DNA from: Nannochloropsis oceanica
Taxonomy: Eukaryota; Sar; Eustigmatophyceae; Eustigmatales; Monodopsidaceae
Assembly (NCBI GenBank): GCA_004519485.1
Contig: CP038121.1
Coordinates: 496,001 to 560,000 of the forward strand
Direction: 5' to 3'
DNA: 64,000 nt
Shown: piece by piece, positions 1 through 10,906 of the stretch
Layout of the letters: each line of letters begins with the position of its first letter
Position numbering within the stretch: position 1 is the first letter of the stretch
Position numbers and translations under genes: made by a program
The notes under the pieces: generated by a model
Told to the model about the DNA's origin: nothing
Seen by the model: only the letters and a program-made list of their open reading frames with translations
Databases searched by the model: none

Positions 1-657
1 CTTCTAGGCATATGCACGGCTGTCCGCCCCTTTTTGCCAGCTTCAGCTTCACAAACTGCGCGGTTTTGGCAGAGGTGAAGGACTTGATAAGGTTGGACAG
101 GCCGATCTCGAAGAGGATGGAGTTGTTAGCCAGGCTCTCGATGCGGTAGTCCCTGAAGATTTTCTCCTGTTTGAAACGGAGGGAGGGAGGGAGGGGGGAA
201 GTGACAAAGGAAGGGAGGGGAGGGGGGAGGGGGAGGGAGGGCAAATAGGCACATTTGATGCTACGTACATGCACATAGCACCGAGACCAATGCAATAGCG
301 TTGCAGCTTACTCTTTTTGTACGCCACTCTTGCTTCTCTTCCCATCACAACTCCCCTCATCATTCACACCCTTCCCTCTCTTACCCCCCCGCCTCGCCTC
401 ACCTGCTCAATCTCACTGAAGACCCGGACATCGTCACTGCCCAGTTTAGGTGACGCGAACTTGATCGAGCGCTCTGACAAGTAGATGAGGCACGATGGGC
501 CAATTTTTTCGAAGCATTGTGCCACGCCTTGTGTCGTGTTGTGGGGGAAAGGGGAGGGAGAGTGAGGAAGGGAGTGAGGGATGGAGGCAGGAAGGGAGGA
601 AGAATTACCATTCAAAAGGCTGAGGTCCTTAGCCACGAGGCCCGCGCGGAACTTCAT
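1..657 (-). CDS. HUS1: Checkpoint clamp subunit HUS1, 5' part
   Basis: HUS1 is one subunit of the 9-1-1 (RAD9-RAD1-HUS1) clamp, loaded on damaged DNA in the nucleus to signal to ATR. Only the first three exons are in the window: 657-609, 527-403 and 166 to the left edge, joined by GT-AG introns of 82 and 236 bp with phases that fit. The start MKFRAGLV matches the HUS1 N terminus (human MKFRAKIV). Next come a conserved CFEKIGPSCLIYLS block, an EIEQ end to exon 2, and a PCNA-like strand ending near QPCICLE. Both introns are CCCTCC-rich on the sense strand. The start codon lies 357 bp from that of the divergent MED18-like gene. The 3' end is outside the window. Confidence 0.87.
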
Positions 658-1014
658 GACTTGCCGATGGTACACTGGCGCAGGTATTGCTGTGACTGTG
701 CTCAAGCGCGAGGTAAGAAGGGAGGTTGGATGGGGATTAAGAAGGTAGTAACGAAAAACGAAGAACGACTCCTCTGCTACCGCGGGGATGCCGCAGAGGT
801 GCGGGGAGGCAGTCTCAGCGATTGCAACAACTCACACAACTCATGTCGACTAAATCACCTCCACTGCACATCCTCTACACAAAGACAAAATATTGGCACA
901 AGCAGGGGGAAATTTCCGTCCAAAACCGACGCAGCTCTGTCCCTTTCGAAGCCCTTGCTGTACACGACCTCTCCACCCCTTTGTCCTCTGCCTCTCCAGA
1001 TCGTGTATAACGCG
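658..1014. promoter_or_regulatory. HUS1 / MED18 divergent spacer
   Basis: This stretch separates two divergent start codons and probably holds both promoters and 5' UTRs. I see no clear TATA box. The MED18-like gene could have an extra 5' exon here, since several short frames are open. Confidence 0.4.
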
Positions 1015-2072
1015 ATGGACAACGCCGGTCATGACGAGCGCTGCGCGGTCATTCAAGCCGTCTCGGTGCGTCATGATAGCTGCTATACCGTCCCACCGTT
1101 GCCCTTCACCCTCCCTCCCCGTCACCCCACACCCCTCCCTCCCCGTCACCCCACACCCCTCCCTCCCCTCCCTCCCCTCCCTCCCCTCCCTCTTTCCCAC
1201 CCCCCCAGCATCGAAACGAGCTTCCTCAGCTTCTCAATTTTCTCCGAGCTACCTGTATCGACGCCCTTCTGCAAGAGTCCTGGGTGAGCCGAGAAACTGT
1301 CCTGACAGCAGCGACGGCAGACAGGAGACAACGTGCTGTGACATTGAAAGATGAGTATGTGGAGCCTGTGGTGAGCAGCACAGAGAGCCCCGGGATGCAT
1401 TTGCGTTTGAGGGGATCAGTTCAATTGCGGCAGCAGGAGGAGGAGGAGGGGAAAGACGAGGAGGAGGAGATGGAAAGGCCAGAAGATGAGGACGATGTAT
1501 GGAAAAGTAGGGGCCGGAGGAAAGGAGGGGGGAAGGGAGGGAGAAAGGGGGGGAGGAAGGGAATGGCTAGGCGAGTGGTGGTGTACGAAGAGCGGGACAT
1601 TCGGTCGAGCGCTGAGGCATTAATTCGTCGCCGCGTGACGACACTTGTACATGGAGAGGAAATCGAGGAGGAGGACAATGCGGAGGTCGAGGAGGACGTG
1701 GCACGAAACGGCACCAACAGGAGGGAAAAGGGGGTAGAAGCGTTTATGCAGTTTCAGGGGTGTGTGCCTCGCTCTTCAGCACTGTTGAAGAGAGGGATTA
1801 GATGTCAGTTTACCAGAGATGTTCGTTTGGCCGTCTTTACTGTGGTTGTTGGACAGCAGCAGCAGCAGCAGCAGCAGCAGGTGATGATTGGAGGGGAGGG
1901 GTACCCGCTTGGCATCGGCAGCGGTCCCACAGAAGAGGAGGGTGGGAGAGAAGGAGAGGGTGATACGAGAGACCTGCTGCTGGTTGAGCTGGAGGCACCT
2001 GTGGGGGCACATAAGGGTGTTTTGGGGGCCATCGAGGCTGTCAAGAACGCTGCTGCAGTTCTGCAAGAGTAA
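1015..2072 (+). CDS. MED18: Mediator subunit MED18-like protein
   Basis: Two exons, 1015-1065 and 1209-2072, join in phase 0 across a 143-bp intron (GTGCGT...CCCCAG) and give about 304 aa. MED18 is a head-module subunit of Mediator, bridging regulators and RNA polymerase II. The spliced N terminus, AVIQAVSHRNELPQLLNFLR, lines up with the human LLQGSVLDHSLESLIHRLRG region. The C terminus has a KRGIRCQFTRDVRLAVFTVV block, like MED18 FVAKGHLFRKGIMKIMVYKI, and a LLLVELEAPVG strand like YLVELSVVAPAG. Between them are acidic and Gly/Lys-rich insertions and a (CAG)n-encoded Gln run at 1856-1880. Identity is low, so the call rests on the order of motifs. The start could lie further upstream. Confidence 0.6.
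1111..1190 (+). repeat. C-rich minisatellite in the MED18-like intron
   Basis: Two copies of a 24-bp unit (CTCCCTCCCCGTCACCCCAC plus ACCC) lie head to tail at 1111-1158. They are followed by about 10-bp CTCCCCTCC units up to the 3' splice site, where they act as the polypyrimidine tract. Confidence 0.8.
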
Positions 2073-2775
2073 GAAGGGAGGGGAGGGAGGGGAGGGAGGG
2101 GAAGATGGGACGGGAGGGAACATGCTTAGGGCGATAGAGAGTGTACGCGGCGGAACAGCGATGGTTAGAAGGGAGGGAGGGAGGAAGGGAGGGAGGGACT
2201 GAAGGTGTGTTCTGGGGGTCATGGGGACTGCCTCGTACACATTGATTCAACCAAAGTAAGGAGGGAGGGAGGGAGTGAGAGAGAGAGGGAGGGAGGGGAT
2301 GAGCGAGGGGAGGGAAGGATAGAAAGGTTTACCAGCAACCTGATATGACTTCCTTACGTACTCACTTCTCTTTTCTCCACCCGCGCTTACACATATCTTA
2401 CCCTAATAGCTTTATCGTCGTCCGGCCGAGGAAGTCTGGGTGATGAGCAGAAGAAGAGAAGGAAGTAAGGGCAGGCAGAGCGAGGAGGGAGATAGGGAGG
2501 GGGGGAGGAAGGAATGGATCGAAGGTGGATTGTCTGGCCGGATGGGTCCGCGGCATCTCCCGTGTCTTGGCGCTTGTACAGCATGGCAGCAAATTTCAGA
2601 GAGGAGAGAGATGGAGAAGGGGGTGGAACGGGAGAAGTTCTGACGCCTGTGTCAAGAAATAAAATCACCTCAAAGAATCTCAATTTCCGTAAATATACTT
2701 CAATTTTGTTCATTCACTATTTACAAATGTGGACCCCATCCTGTCAGTATCTATCGGCTATAGACTACATGCTCC
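2073..2775. other. Convergent spacer with GGGAGG tracts
   Basis: This spacer lies between the ends of the MED18-like gene and the DysF gene. It holds several GGGAGGGAGGG tracts on the + strand (around 2078-2105, 2168-2200, 2260-2310 and 2485-2510) that could form G-quadruplexes in DNA or RNA. No coding evidence is visible. Confidence 0.6.
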
Positions 2776-4270
2776 TCATTCCCCCATTGAACTCAAGGCA
2801 GCGCCTTTCTCTCCCTCGCCCTCCCCCCCATCCTCCCCCCTGCCCTCCCCGCTCGAGGACCCGGGACCTGCGGCAGAAATGTTCACGCCGCCCTCTTGTG
2901 TACTGCTGCTGGTGATACTGCTACTGCTGCTACCACCACTGTTGGTGCTGCTGCTATCGTCGACGTTCTCGTTAGAGTGCTCAACGTCAATAGGGAGCTC
3001 GTCTTCTGGGCCGCCCCCGATAGGAACCGCCACACTGTTAACATCTATTCCCTTCCCCTCCTCCCCTTCCTCCTTTCTCTCTACCGCTGCCTCCTTGATC
3101 CGGTCCTTAGAGGTATCAGCATATGGAGGGGCAGCACCAGATGCAGGGGCAAAAGCAGTAGTAGCAATAACAGGAGGAGGAGCAGAAGGGGTGGTCACCA
3201 TCATAGGTGGCAGAGGTGCAGCGGCGAGGAGGGCGGGAGACTCCGTCAAGTTCATCTCATGCAAAGACGGCATCGTCTTATCGTCACTCCGCAATACCAA
3301 CTCTCCCTCCTCCTCCTTCTTCTCCTTCTCCTCCTTCTCCTCCTTCTCCTCCTTCCCTTCCTTTATCCCCTCTTTCAAATCCTTCTGCCGCTGCTGCTGC
3401 TCTAGCAGCAGTACACGCTTCATCATCCTGTTTTTCGCAATAGCACGGCGGCGGAGGCCTAAGAAGAAGGGAGAGATGGATAGGAGGACGGATGCACCTA
3501 AGCCTCCACGAAAGAGAGACATGCTGTACCCGATGCCGCCGTGTTTTTTTGAGGCCCATTTCTTGAAGCGTCGAGCCGTTAAAGTCTTCTCATGTTTTTT
3601 AATCCTGCCGCTGCTGCTTCTGCTGTTGGTGCTACAACTACTTAAACTGCCGACGCTGCTTTTGCTGCTGACCGTACCATTCAATTTCGTGAGCAAGGCC
3701 TCTGCAGCCTCGTTCAATCTTCTGGCCTCGTCCACCAGGGCATGTAGGCGATATCGAGCCTCGAGCTGCTCCCAATGATGTGTCAACATATGTATAATCT
3801 GAGTGAGGAGACGGGAAATGATCTGTAGGCCGGGGAGGAAGAATAACCAGGGGGTGACACGGACGAAGAAACCGTGTGCAGGAGTGTAGCGGCAGGAGAG
3901 ACTGAATCCAACGCGTTCGACGCTGGCACGTTTAAGGCGCCGAGAGCGGCTTGTTGGTTTTGTACCTCCTGTGGGTTGTGGTGCTGATACTGGTGCTCCT
4001 GCTGATACTGGTGGTGGTGCTGCTGCTGGTAATGTTGTTCCGGTTATGTCGCGTTGCTGGCGAATCAAGTCGGGATCGGAGGAGGGAGCGTCGTATCGAG
4101 GGGCTGCTGCTGCTGGTGCTGCTGCTGCTGCTGCTGGTGCTGGTGCTGGTGCTGGTGCTGGTGAAGGCATCGACGAAATCAATGAGAAGGAGGATAAGCT
4201 GCCGCTGCCGCTATTGCTGCTACTGCTGCTGCTGCTACTGCTGCTGCTGCTACTGCTACTACTACTACTT

Positions 4271-4306
<36 letters not shown>

Positions 4307-5490
4307 GTGACAAAACCGCTCTGATGCGACACCGGCAACACGGGCAAGAAGAAGGCCAAGAACCGCAACACTAGGTCGGCGGGGTAACTGATGCTGATCC
4401 ACCCACTCACACAAAAGGGATAGAAGACCCCAATGTTCGAATTGATCGTCGGAAGGAAATCAATCCGTTCCCAAGCCATGAAATTGGGCGTTAGGGGAAT
4501 TCCAAAGCCAAGGCCAATATCCCTTCTCAAAAGGGATTTGGTTAAAGTGAGTCCAAACCCCTTAAAGATGAACTCATCCCGAAGACTTCTCAGCAGGTGA
4601 GTGTAGTTTTCTTGGAGCAAGCGATTCTTCTTCTTGATCCTCCTCTTCTTCCTCCGGGTAGAACCACCGGCCTGCCAAGCTGCCAATAGATCCATTTCTG
4701 CGGGTGTCAACAGCTCCAGGCCGCTGCTGCTGCTGCTGCTACTGACGGAGTCCGTCTTTCCCTCCATTCCGGCTACCAACAACCCATCTTCTTCCACCTC
4801 CGCGGCCAGCGACGGCAATAAAACACTGCGGAACTGCTGCTGTCCTTCGTCGGCAGGAGGCGTGCTTTGCACGGGCCGCATGACACGGAGCCACCTCCGT
4901 CGTCTCGCGCAATCACTCAATAATGGCTTGCCATGGCCCGGCTGGTGTTCATTAAAATTTGATAAACGGGTTATATAGCGCCACCCAGTTTCATCTGTAT
5001 TATTGTCTCTACTTATCCTCCACTCAGATGAGGCCCATTCAAAGCCTTCGGGTAAAAGAGCTTCGTCGGGAGGGAGGGACTTGCCTCCGTCGGCATAGGT
5101 CCATGCCCGGAAGGCATTATCGTCCTTTCTCGGCCGTTGCCACCCCTGTCTAAGCGTCCAGCCTTCGTTTTCATATATCTCGACGAGATGCCGTCGAGTA
5201 GATTGGGGGTTTGGATGTGCAGGAGGAGGAGTGATGGTGGGGGGTGGGAGTAAAGAAGGGGCGGATGCAGGTGAGGGGGCTTCTGTTGTGGTATCGGATG
5301 TCATGGATGCGGCGGGCTTGGGTTGGCCTAGAATTAGGCCGAAAGAGGAGGAAGCAGAAGACGAAGCAATTGCCGCGTATGTTGGGTGAAGCAGTTGGTT
5401 GTAGAGGGATAGGAGGAGGAGGAGGAGGAGGAGGGGGAGGACCGTGGGCGTTCTTCTTCTGCGACCGCGTGTACGGCGGCTAGTCTCCAT
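2776..5490 (-). CDS. DysF (peroxin/ferlin) domain membrane protein
   Basis: A single-exon frame of 904 aa. The chosen start begins METSRRTRGRRRR and is followed by a leucine-rich hydrophobic segment (about residues 17-34), so the protein probably enters the ER as a signal peptide or anchor. Residues about 103-206 match the DysF fold: EGFEWASSEW, then TDETGWRYI, then RRRRWLRVMRP. These are the spaced Trp/Arg signatures of fungal Pex23/Pex30-type peroxins and of ferlins. Two later hydrophobic stretches, around VLRFLAFFLPVLPV and VTPWLFFLPGLQII, may be membrane segments or hairpins. Long Ser runs (CTG/CTA repeats at 4204-4304) and Lys/Glu-rich coiled-coil sequence follow. An upstream in-frame ATG at 5616 would add 42 residues. 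The function is unproven; organelle membrane shaping is the family precedent. Confidence 0.68.
4204..4304. repeat. (CTG/CTA)n trinucleotide tract in the DysF gene
   Basis: A run of CTG then CTA triplets on the + strand encodes, on the - strand, a long interrupted poly-Ser linker (AGC/AGT codons). The frame stays open through it. Confidence 0.9.
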
Positions 5491-5777
5491 CGTGCCTGTC
5501 CAGGCAATTATATACAGGCTGTCTGCTCTCCTCCTGTGGATGGTGGTGGAGGAGGGATGGAGGGGGGATGTGACACAGTAATGTGTACAGAGGACGAGTT
5601 CGACCTCCGCCCTCATATTCTATTGTATATATCAGGTACATACGACATCAACGCACTCGAACTACACGACACTTTCACACACACAACACACAGTTGGGAC
5701 CTTTCACCAATGCCAGTAGCGGGACACCCAGTAGGAGCAGCAATAGAGGGACGATAACGAAGCGGTGCCTCACTACT
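5491..5777. promoter_or_regulatory. DysF / four-TM divergent spacer
   Basis: There are 287 bp between the chosen start codons of two divergent genes. A TTATATA string at 5508-5514 lies too close to the DysF ATG to be its TATA box unless translation begins elsewhere. The rest looks like 5' UTR. Confidence 0.4.
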
Positions 5778-6479
5778 ATGTGCAAGGCTTTGGAGAAGTC
5801 CACCCTCCTCCTTCTCGACATCATTGACAGCCTAGCTGGCCTCCTGCTTTTTATCTATGGGGGCTTTCTGTCCAAGCAGCTAGGCCCCAAGAGTGCGGAC
5901 GGGGACGATACATACTCCTGGGTCTGCATCCCCGTCCTCTGCCTCGCGGGGTGGCTGCTGCTGGTTGCCATCCTCTCTTTCGTCGGGTCAAATTTAGAGC
6001 GCATGCGTTGCTTGCTGCGTCTAAGCTCGGTCCTTGGCCTCGTTGGTGGTATTATAGAACTCCTACTGCTGGTTCTTTTAGGTATATTGAAAGGCAACAT
6101 CAAGGCATGGATGCGGGAACACAAAGCAGAGCTGGGGTTAAGCGATGATGACTTCTCAACCCTCGATGGCCTCTATGTCGCTTTTCTGTGGGGCTTGGCT
6201 GCGTTGTGCCTGCTGGAAATAGTGCGCTACCATGTCTCTAAACACCTTCGGAAGCAGATTCATGGTGATCACCTTGATTATCAAACCCGTCTACTTGAGG
6301 CGAGAGAGAAAGAGGCGAGGGGGAGGGCAACTGACCCTGCCTTGCGACGGGAGGAGGCAAAACAGAAATTCAAGACGAAACGTGCAGCGTATATAACGAA
6401 GCATTCGTGGGGAGGAGGTAGCGGAAGAGGATGTAAGGGAGGGGAAAAAGAGGAGGCGGGGACTCATACAGTGGTGTAA
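5778..6479 (+). CDS. Four-pass membrane protein, tetraspanin-like
   Basis: A single-exon 233-aa protein starting MCKALEKSTLLLL. Four hydrophobic segments fall at about residues 9-31, 47-70, 80-104 and 128-150. A charged tail rich in Glu, Lys and Arg follows and is probably cytosolic. The spacing of TM1-TM3 resembles tetraspanins, but the loop between TM3 and TM4 is short, about 24 residues. It lacks the CCG motif and paired cysteines of a true tetraspanin large loop. I therefore call it tetraspan-like. An open frame extends upstream to 5583, but that part is low in hydrophobicity and reads like 5' UTR. Confidence 0.6.
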   Translation: MCKALEKSTLLLLDIIDSLAGLLLFIYGGFLSKQLGPKSADGDDTYSWVCIPVLCLAGWLLLVAILSFVGSNLERMRCLLRLSSVLGLVGGIIELLLLVLLGILKGNIKAWMREHKAELGLSDDDFSTLDGLYVAFLWGLAALCLLEIVRYHVSKHLRKQIHGDHLDYQTRLLEAREKEARGRATDPALRREEAKQKFKTKRAAYITKHSWGGGSGRGCKGGEKEEAGTHTVV

Positions 6480-6929
6480 TGCGAGAATAACGGAAAGGTG
6501 CAAAAGTGGAATGATGTCAGACACGACCAGACTAAAAGTAGCGGCAAGACGGAGGCGAGGAAGCAAGCGGCACCATCAACATACTGTAAATGTACAAAAA
6601 CAGAGAAAGGAGAAAATATAGTGGAGAAATTAGCCAAATCACCCCCCATAGAGGGGAAGAAACAAAACTACGTAATAAATGTGAATCATCACCATCATCA
6701 TCACCAGTCACAAATCACCCCCCATAGAGGGGAAGAAACAAAACTACGTAATAAATGTGAATCAAATCATCACCATCATCATCACCAGTCACAACAAGCC
6801 ATCTTGTCCACTAACTCTGGTCTTTTTTTCTTGCATATTATCTTTCCTTTCTCGCATAGATTCCAATGCAAACCTGCACGCCCTACGATCCTTCGATTTA
6901 TTTTCTTTCTTAAGTCGTTCCCTTTAAAT
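6480..6929. other. Convergent intergenic spacer
   Basis: The 3' flanks of the four-TM and Cwc21-type genes. Apart from the 76-bp tandem repeat I see no gene or RNA structure. Confidence 0.5.
6636..6791. repeat. 76-bp tandem duplication
   Basis: Two near-identical head-to-tail copies start at 6636 and 6712, the second with a 4-bp insertion. Each holds CCCCATAGAGGGG, an AACTACGTAATAAATGTGAA segment and a CATCATCACCA run. They lie in the 3' flanks between the convergent four-TM gene and the Cwc21-type gene. Confidence 0.9.
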
Positions 6930-8195
6930 CTACTCGGAGTCGGACGAATCAGACGAGGAGGAAGAGCCTGAGGAAGAGGACGAGGACGAAGAGGAATTGC
7001 CGCTGCTGCTGCTCGAAGAGCTCGAATCAGAAAACGAAGATGAAGATGAGGATGAAGAAGAAGATGAGGAGGATGAGGAGGATGAGGAGTCGCTGCTGAG
7101 GCTGCGGGAGTACCGATGGCCTCGTCTGCTGCTTCTGGTGCTGCCTGCTCCTTGTGGTCTCTTCTTTCCCTCTTTCTCCCTCTCGTTCCCGCCATCCTTC
7201 GTCTTCTTGCGACCAGCAACCGCCATGCTGCTGCTGTTGCTGCTGCTGCTATTGCTGGTGGTGGTAACAATGGCCTTTTCCCCCTTTCTCCCCTTCTCAT
7301 CCGCCGTCTCCTGGCGTCTGTCAACCTCTCTTTCCTTCCCTCCATCCCTTCCTTCTCCTCGTCGTGCTCTTCCTCGACTGCGGCTTCGGCTACGATTCTT
7401 CCCTGCAAAATCATCCTCTTTCCAATGTCTCTTCATCCCTCTCCCACTTCTACCTTTTTCTTTCTCCTCAAACTCTTCTTCCTCTCCCTCGTTCTCAGGC
7501 CGCCACCTATCATCCTCTTCATCCTCTTTCTTCCAGCCCAGCTTGCCCCCCCTGCCTCCCCCACTGCCGAGTCTACGGCGATTCTCCTCCGCCCGCCGCT
7601 TCTCCTCTTCCTCTTTTGCCTCCTTCTCGAACCTCTCCCTGCGCTCCTTCCGCTCCTTCTCCTCAGCCCCCCTCCTCTCCCTCTTCTCTGCCCTCTCCTT
7701 ATCCCTATCCTGTCTCCGTCTATCTCGGGCCTCCGGATCCCAAGTCTCCCCTTCCACATGGTCCTTTGCAATGCCGAACGCATGACGCAGCTTCTCATTC
7801 TCTTCCGCCTTGCGTGCGGCTACTTCATGGGTGTCTGTCATGGCACCTCCACCCTTTTTTTTCGCAGGTACCAACGCCGAGGTATTACGCTCCAATTGTT
7901 CTCGTAATGTCTTAGCCTTGCCCTCAATCTCCACGTCCGTGTACCCCTGATCTCGCATATTCTCTTGAAGCTCGTACACTTGCGCCTCGATTTGCCGTTT
8001 GCGCTTGTGCTCCAATATCTCCTGATTTGCCTTGGCTAGCACAGCAGCCTTAAACGTGTCTTGAGGGCCTCCCCGCCCACTCACCAAGGCCGTCTCTTGC
8101 CTGATCCGCCGCGGAGGAACATACCCACGATTCTTGGTCACATATCCACTCGTGGCCGAGCCACGGGCGGTCGCCAACCCAATGCCGTTGTACAT
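6930..8195 (-). CDS. Cwc21/SRRM2-type spliceosome protein
   Basis: The protein begins MYNGIGLATARGSATSGYV, almost the exact start of SRRM2 and yeast Cwc21 (MYNGIGL..RGSGTNGYVQRN). These proteins join the activated spliceosome and contact Prp8 and Snu114. A CWF21 helical domain follows at about residues 56-103 (EILEHKRKRQIEAQVYELQE, then GYTDVEIEGKAKTLREQL). A long charged RE/ER/KE segment comes next, then an RSRSRSRGRARR stretch and a Ser-rich tail, as in SR-related proteins. Length from this start is 421 aa. An in-frame ATG at 8357 would add 54 residues of poor complexity; I chose 8195 because the family starts exactly there. Its divergent neighbour starts at 8658. Confidence 0.87.
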   Translation of the reverse strand: MYNGIGLATARGSATSGYVTKNRGYVPPRRIRQETALVSGRGGPQDTFKAAVLAKANQEILEHKRKRQIEAQVYELQENMRDQGYTDVEIEGKAKTLREQLERNTSALVPAKKKGGGAMTDTHEVAARKAEENEKLRHAFGIAKDHVEGETWDPEARDRRRQDRDKERAEKRERRGAEEKERKERRERFEKEAKEEEEKRRAEENRRRLGSGGGRGGKLGWKKEDEEDDRWRPENEGEEEEFEEKEKGRSGRGMKRHWKEDDFAGKNRSRSRSRGRARRGEGRDGGKEREVDRRQETADEKGRKGEKAIVTTTSNSSSSNSSSMAVAGRKKTKDGGNEREKEGKKRPQGAGSTRSSRRGHRYSRSLSSDSSSSSSSSSSSSSSSSSSFSDSSSSSSSSGNSSSSSSSSSGSSSSSDSSDSE

Positions 8196-8357
8196 ATTTT
8201 GTGGACTGACAAGTACGGGTGTGTTGCTGAAGAAGGGCCGAGTGGTGGCCTTGCCTTCTCGTTTTGCCTCACCCGCGCGGGCGCTCTTGTCAGGGTTAGC
8301 TCGTTGGCCGGCTGGTCGACTCCTATGTAGCATGTAGGATGGGGTGGAGAATTTCAT

Positions 8358-8657
8358 GTGTGAGTGGTGCGGTATGTTGTCCTGAGAAGTGGAGGACGAA
8401 TGTGATCATGGGAAATAGAGACTAGGGTCTTGAGTTTGTCTTGAATTTGGCGCGAGCCCCATCGACGGTTCTTCGGACGCTCACTATTATTCATTATTTT
8501 CCGGCAGCATTTTTAATGCATTCATCTCTGGGTTTTTGTCGATTCGACACTCCTCTTCAAATAGACCTATCATTATCAGCATCCTGATTATCCGTATGCT
8601 CAGCATAATTCGACGCCCTGTTCCCTGAATAATTTTCGAAGCCTCCGCCTCTTTTTT
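8358..8657. promoter_or_regulatory. Cwc21-type / FKARPLP-gene divergent spacer
   Basis: A 300-bp AT-richer spacer between divergent genes. It probably carries both promoters; I see no confident element. Confidence 0.35.
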
Positions 8658-10906
8658 TTGCCTCGCATTGACGCCCAAATCGCCCGTGAGGCTCCTCCTC
8701 CTTCCTACTCGCACGCTATCTCCACAGCACATTTTGCGCACGCTTCTTCAGACAATTCTATGACTCCTCCCACATCTGGGACTAACCCCCCGAGGTCAAT
8801 TCCTGTTCCCGTCTCTTCGGTCTCCCCCAGCCCCTCCCGTGTTTCCTCAAACTGCCGCAAGAGCACGCGCGGCCGCAATTGCGCCCGGACCATCTACGGG
8901 GGATATATAACTGAGCGTAGTGGCGTCAATCAATCATCTCACTGTACTGCCAAATCCAGCTTATACCCGCCACAACGCACGACTTCCTGCCTGCGGTCCT
9001 CCTCCTGCTCCTCCTCCTCCTCTCGGTCTAAATTTGATCCCGCCCGACTCGATTGCTTGCGGCGGCACGAGAACCTACGACGGAAGCGCGAAGCGCAAAT
9101 GCAAGTCATCCGAGCCAAAGAAGGTACGCCCACTCTCTAATCTTTTTAATAGAAGCACGCACGTGAATCCATCCCCTCAAACACACACATCATAGACTTG
9201 GCCAGGAATTTCAAAGCACGGCCCTTGCCGCCCATCCATCGCGGCGCTTCGTTCGTCGAGCCCGACAAAAGCACTAACGACGTAGAAAAAAACTCCGCGA
9301 TTTACATCCGGCCCTTTATGTCCATGTCTAGCTCCAACAGCAGCATCGAAGACAGCACAGAGGGAGGCTCTCCGTTCTCCTCTTATTCTCGCTATTGCAC
9401 TACGGGCGCGGGCTCCACATTTAGAACATCACCATGCAGGAAAGCCACTTCTCCGCGTGCTACTGATTCTGGATTCTTATCTCCTCAGTGTCAAGATAAC
9501 GATGATGAATTTGGAAGAAGCATATACATGCTCGAGGACGGCATTGGCCTGCTCCAGCGGCAGAGGGAATGGGCTGATAGCCGAGAGCGGCGATTGGAGG
9601 CAGCCCGGGTGGTCAAAGCTGTTGAGGAGGTGGCGGTATGTGCAGATTTGTGTCTATGTGCGGTATAAGAACTCGATTTACCGCTCGCATACTCACGCAC
9701 ATACAGGAGGTTCGATCAATGCCTGACTTGTCTGAGGCCCGGTCAAGTTGGCTGAAGGCTAAGGCCGAGCATAAGAGAGCACAACTCCGCGCTTTGGAGC
9801 AAGACAAAGAGCGACAGGCTGTCGAGGTACTAAAGCAACAGGTGGTACTGAAGCGGCACCAAGGCATGCACAGACAAGGCGGGACGCGGCGGCTAAAGCA
9901 ACAGGAAGAAGTCCTGCAGCTGCCAAGCGCTCAGCCGTCTGAGAAGGGGCACAACCAGCTCGAGCGCCGGAATCTGAGCCATGTCCCTCTCCGCCTTGTC
10001 TGCTCAACATCGATTGTTGATACCGGTGAGATAGAGCGGGGGAAAGGATGGAAAGAGAAGCGCGACCAGACAGACTACTATAGCGACCAACATACAACTG
10101 CACTTACTGTCGCCCCGCGTGTCAATCCACCTCTCTTCCACGCCCTACTCGCAACATCTTCGCCTGCTCCGAGTACAAGTCTTTGTCAAATTGCCACCCC
10201 GAACAGACACATCGCAGCTTCCTCCTTTTCGATCACATCCTGTTCCAGGGCACTTGATATGTACCGCTCACCGAATAAGAGACAGTGCTGCTCGTCCTTG
10301 TCACCTTCATCATCACCACTCCGCTGTGGTCATCTTACTTTCTGCCCACACTCTTGGCCTCTCCCTTCAAAATTCACCAAAACGAAGGGAGGTAACAGCA
10401 ACGGCTCCACGGCCACACCAATGCCACAATTAATCCCACCTCCTCCTCAACCTCCTATCACTTGTCAACTGCTTTCTAACAGTTCGTGGGAGAATGCCGA
10501 CGCGCCATGGGGGAGGGATTTGCCCAGCCTGGACCTACTTGACGATCATGGCAAGCTTTACACCGATGGTAGTCACGAAGTGGCTAGTTTATTGCACGAT
10601 CATGGCGCTTGGGCAGGTGACAGCGATGAGCAAGAAAATGATTCGGGCGATGTAGAATTACGCCGCTGGAGTAGTTGTGACAGTCCCAGCAGCCCCAGTA
10701 GTTCCAGCAGCAGCAGGAGTAAGAGTAGAAGTAGGAGTAGGAGTAGTGGTAGTAGTAGCAGCAGCATCAGCATCGGAGCGGACCTTGCCCGAAGCTGGAA
10801 GGTTAAACTGGTTCAGGAGGAAGACGTTCTGCTGGCGCGCATGCTCAACAGTGGTGTGGACAAGGTGGGAGAAAGCAAGTGGGAAGAGAGGGAAAGACAG
10901 CACTGA
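8658..10906 (+). CDS. Unrecognised protein with FKARPLP motif
   Basis: Three exons, 8658-9123, 9196-9635 and 9707-10906, join cleanly in phase (introns of 72 and 71 bp, GTACGC..CATAG and GTATGT..TACAG) to give 701 aa. The N terminus is Ser/Pro/Thr-rich. The first junction creates RAKEDLARNFKARPLPPIHR, preceded by a charged helix (RRHENLRRKREAQMQ). The form helix-FKARPLP recalls the microtubule-binding repeats of TPX2 and the FAM161 ciliary family, though the similarity is short. Exon 3 begins with a coiled coil (about 9760-9920) and ends with Ser-rich and acidic segments. A TATATAA at 8902-8908 lies inside exon 1, so the true 5' end could be later. Function unknown; cytoskeletal is a guess. 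Confidence 0.55.

Noticed and set aside
5508-5514. TATATAA on the - strand as DysF TATA box
   Set aside because: It is 18 bp from the chosen ATG, too close for a TATA-driven start unless translation begins downstream.
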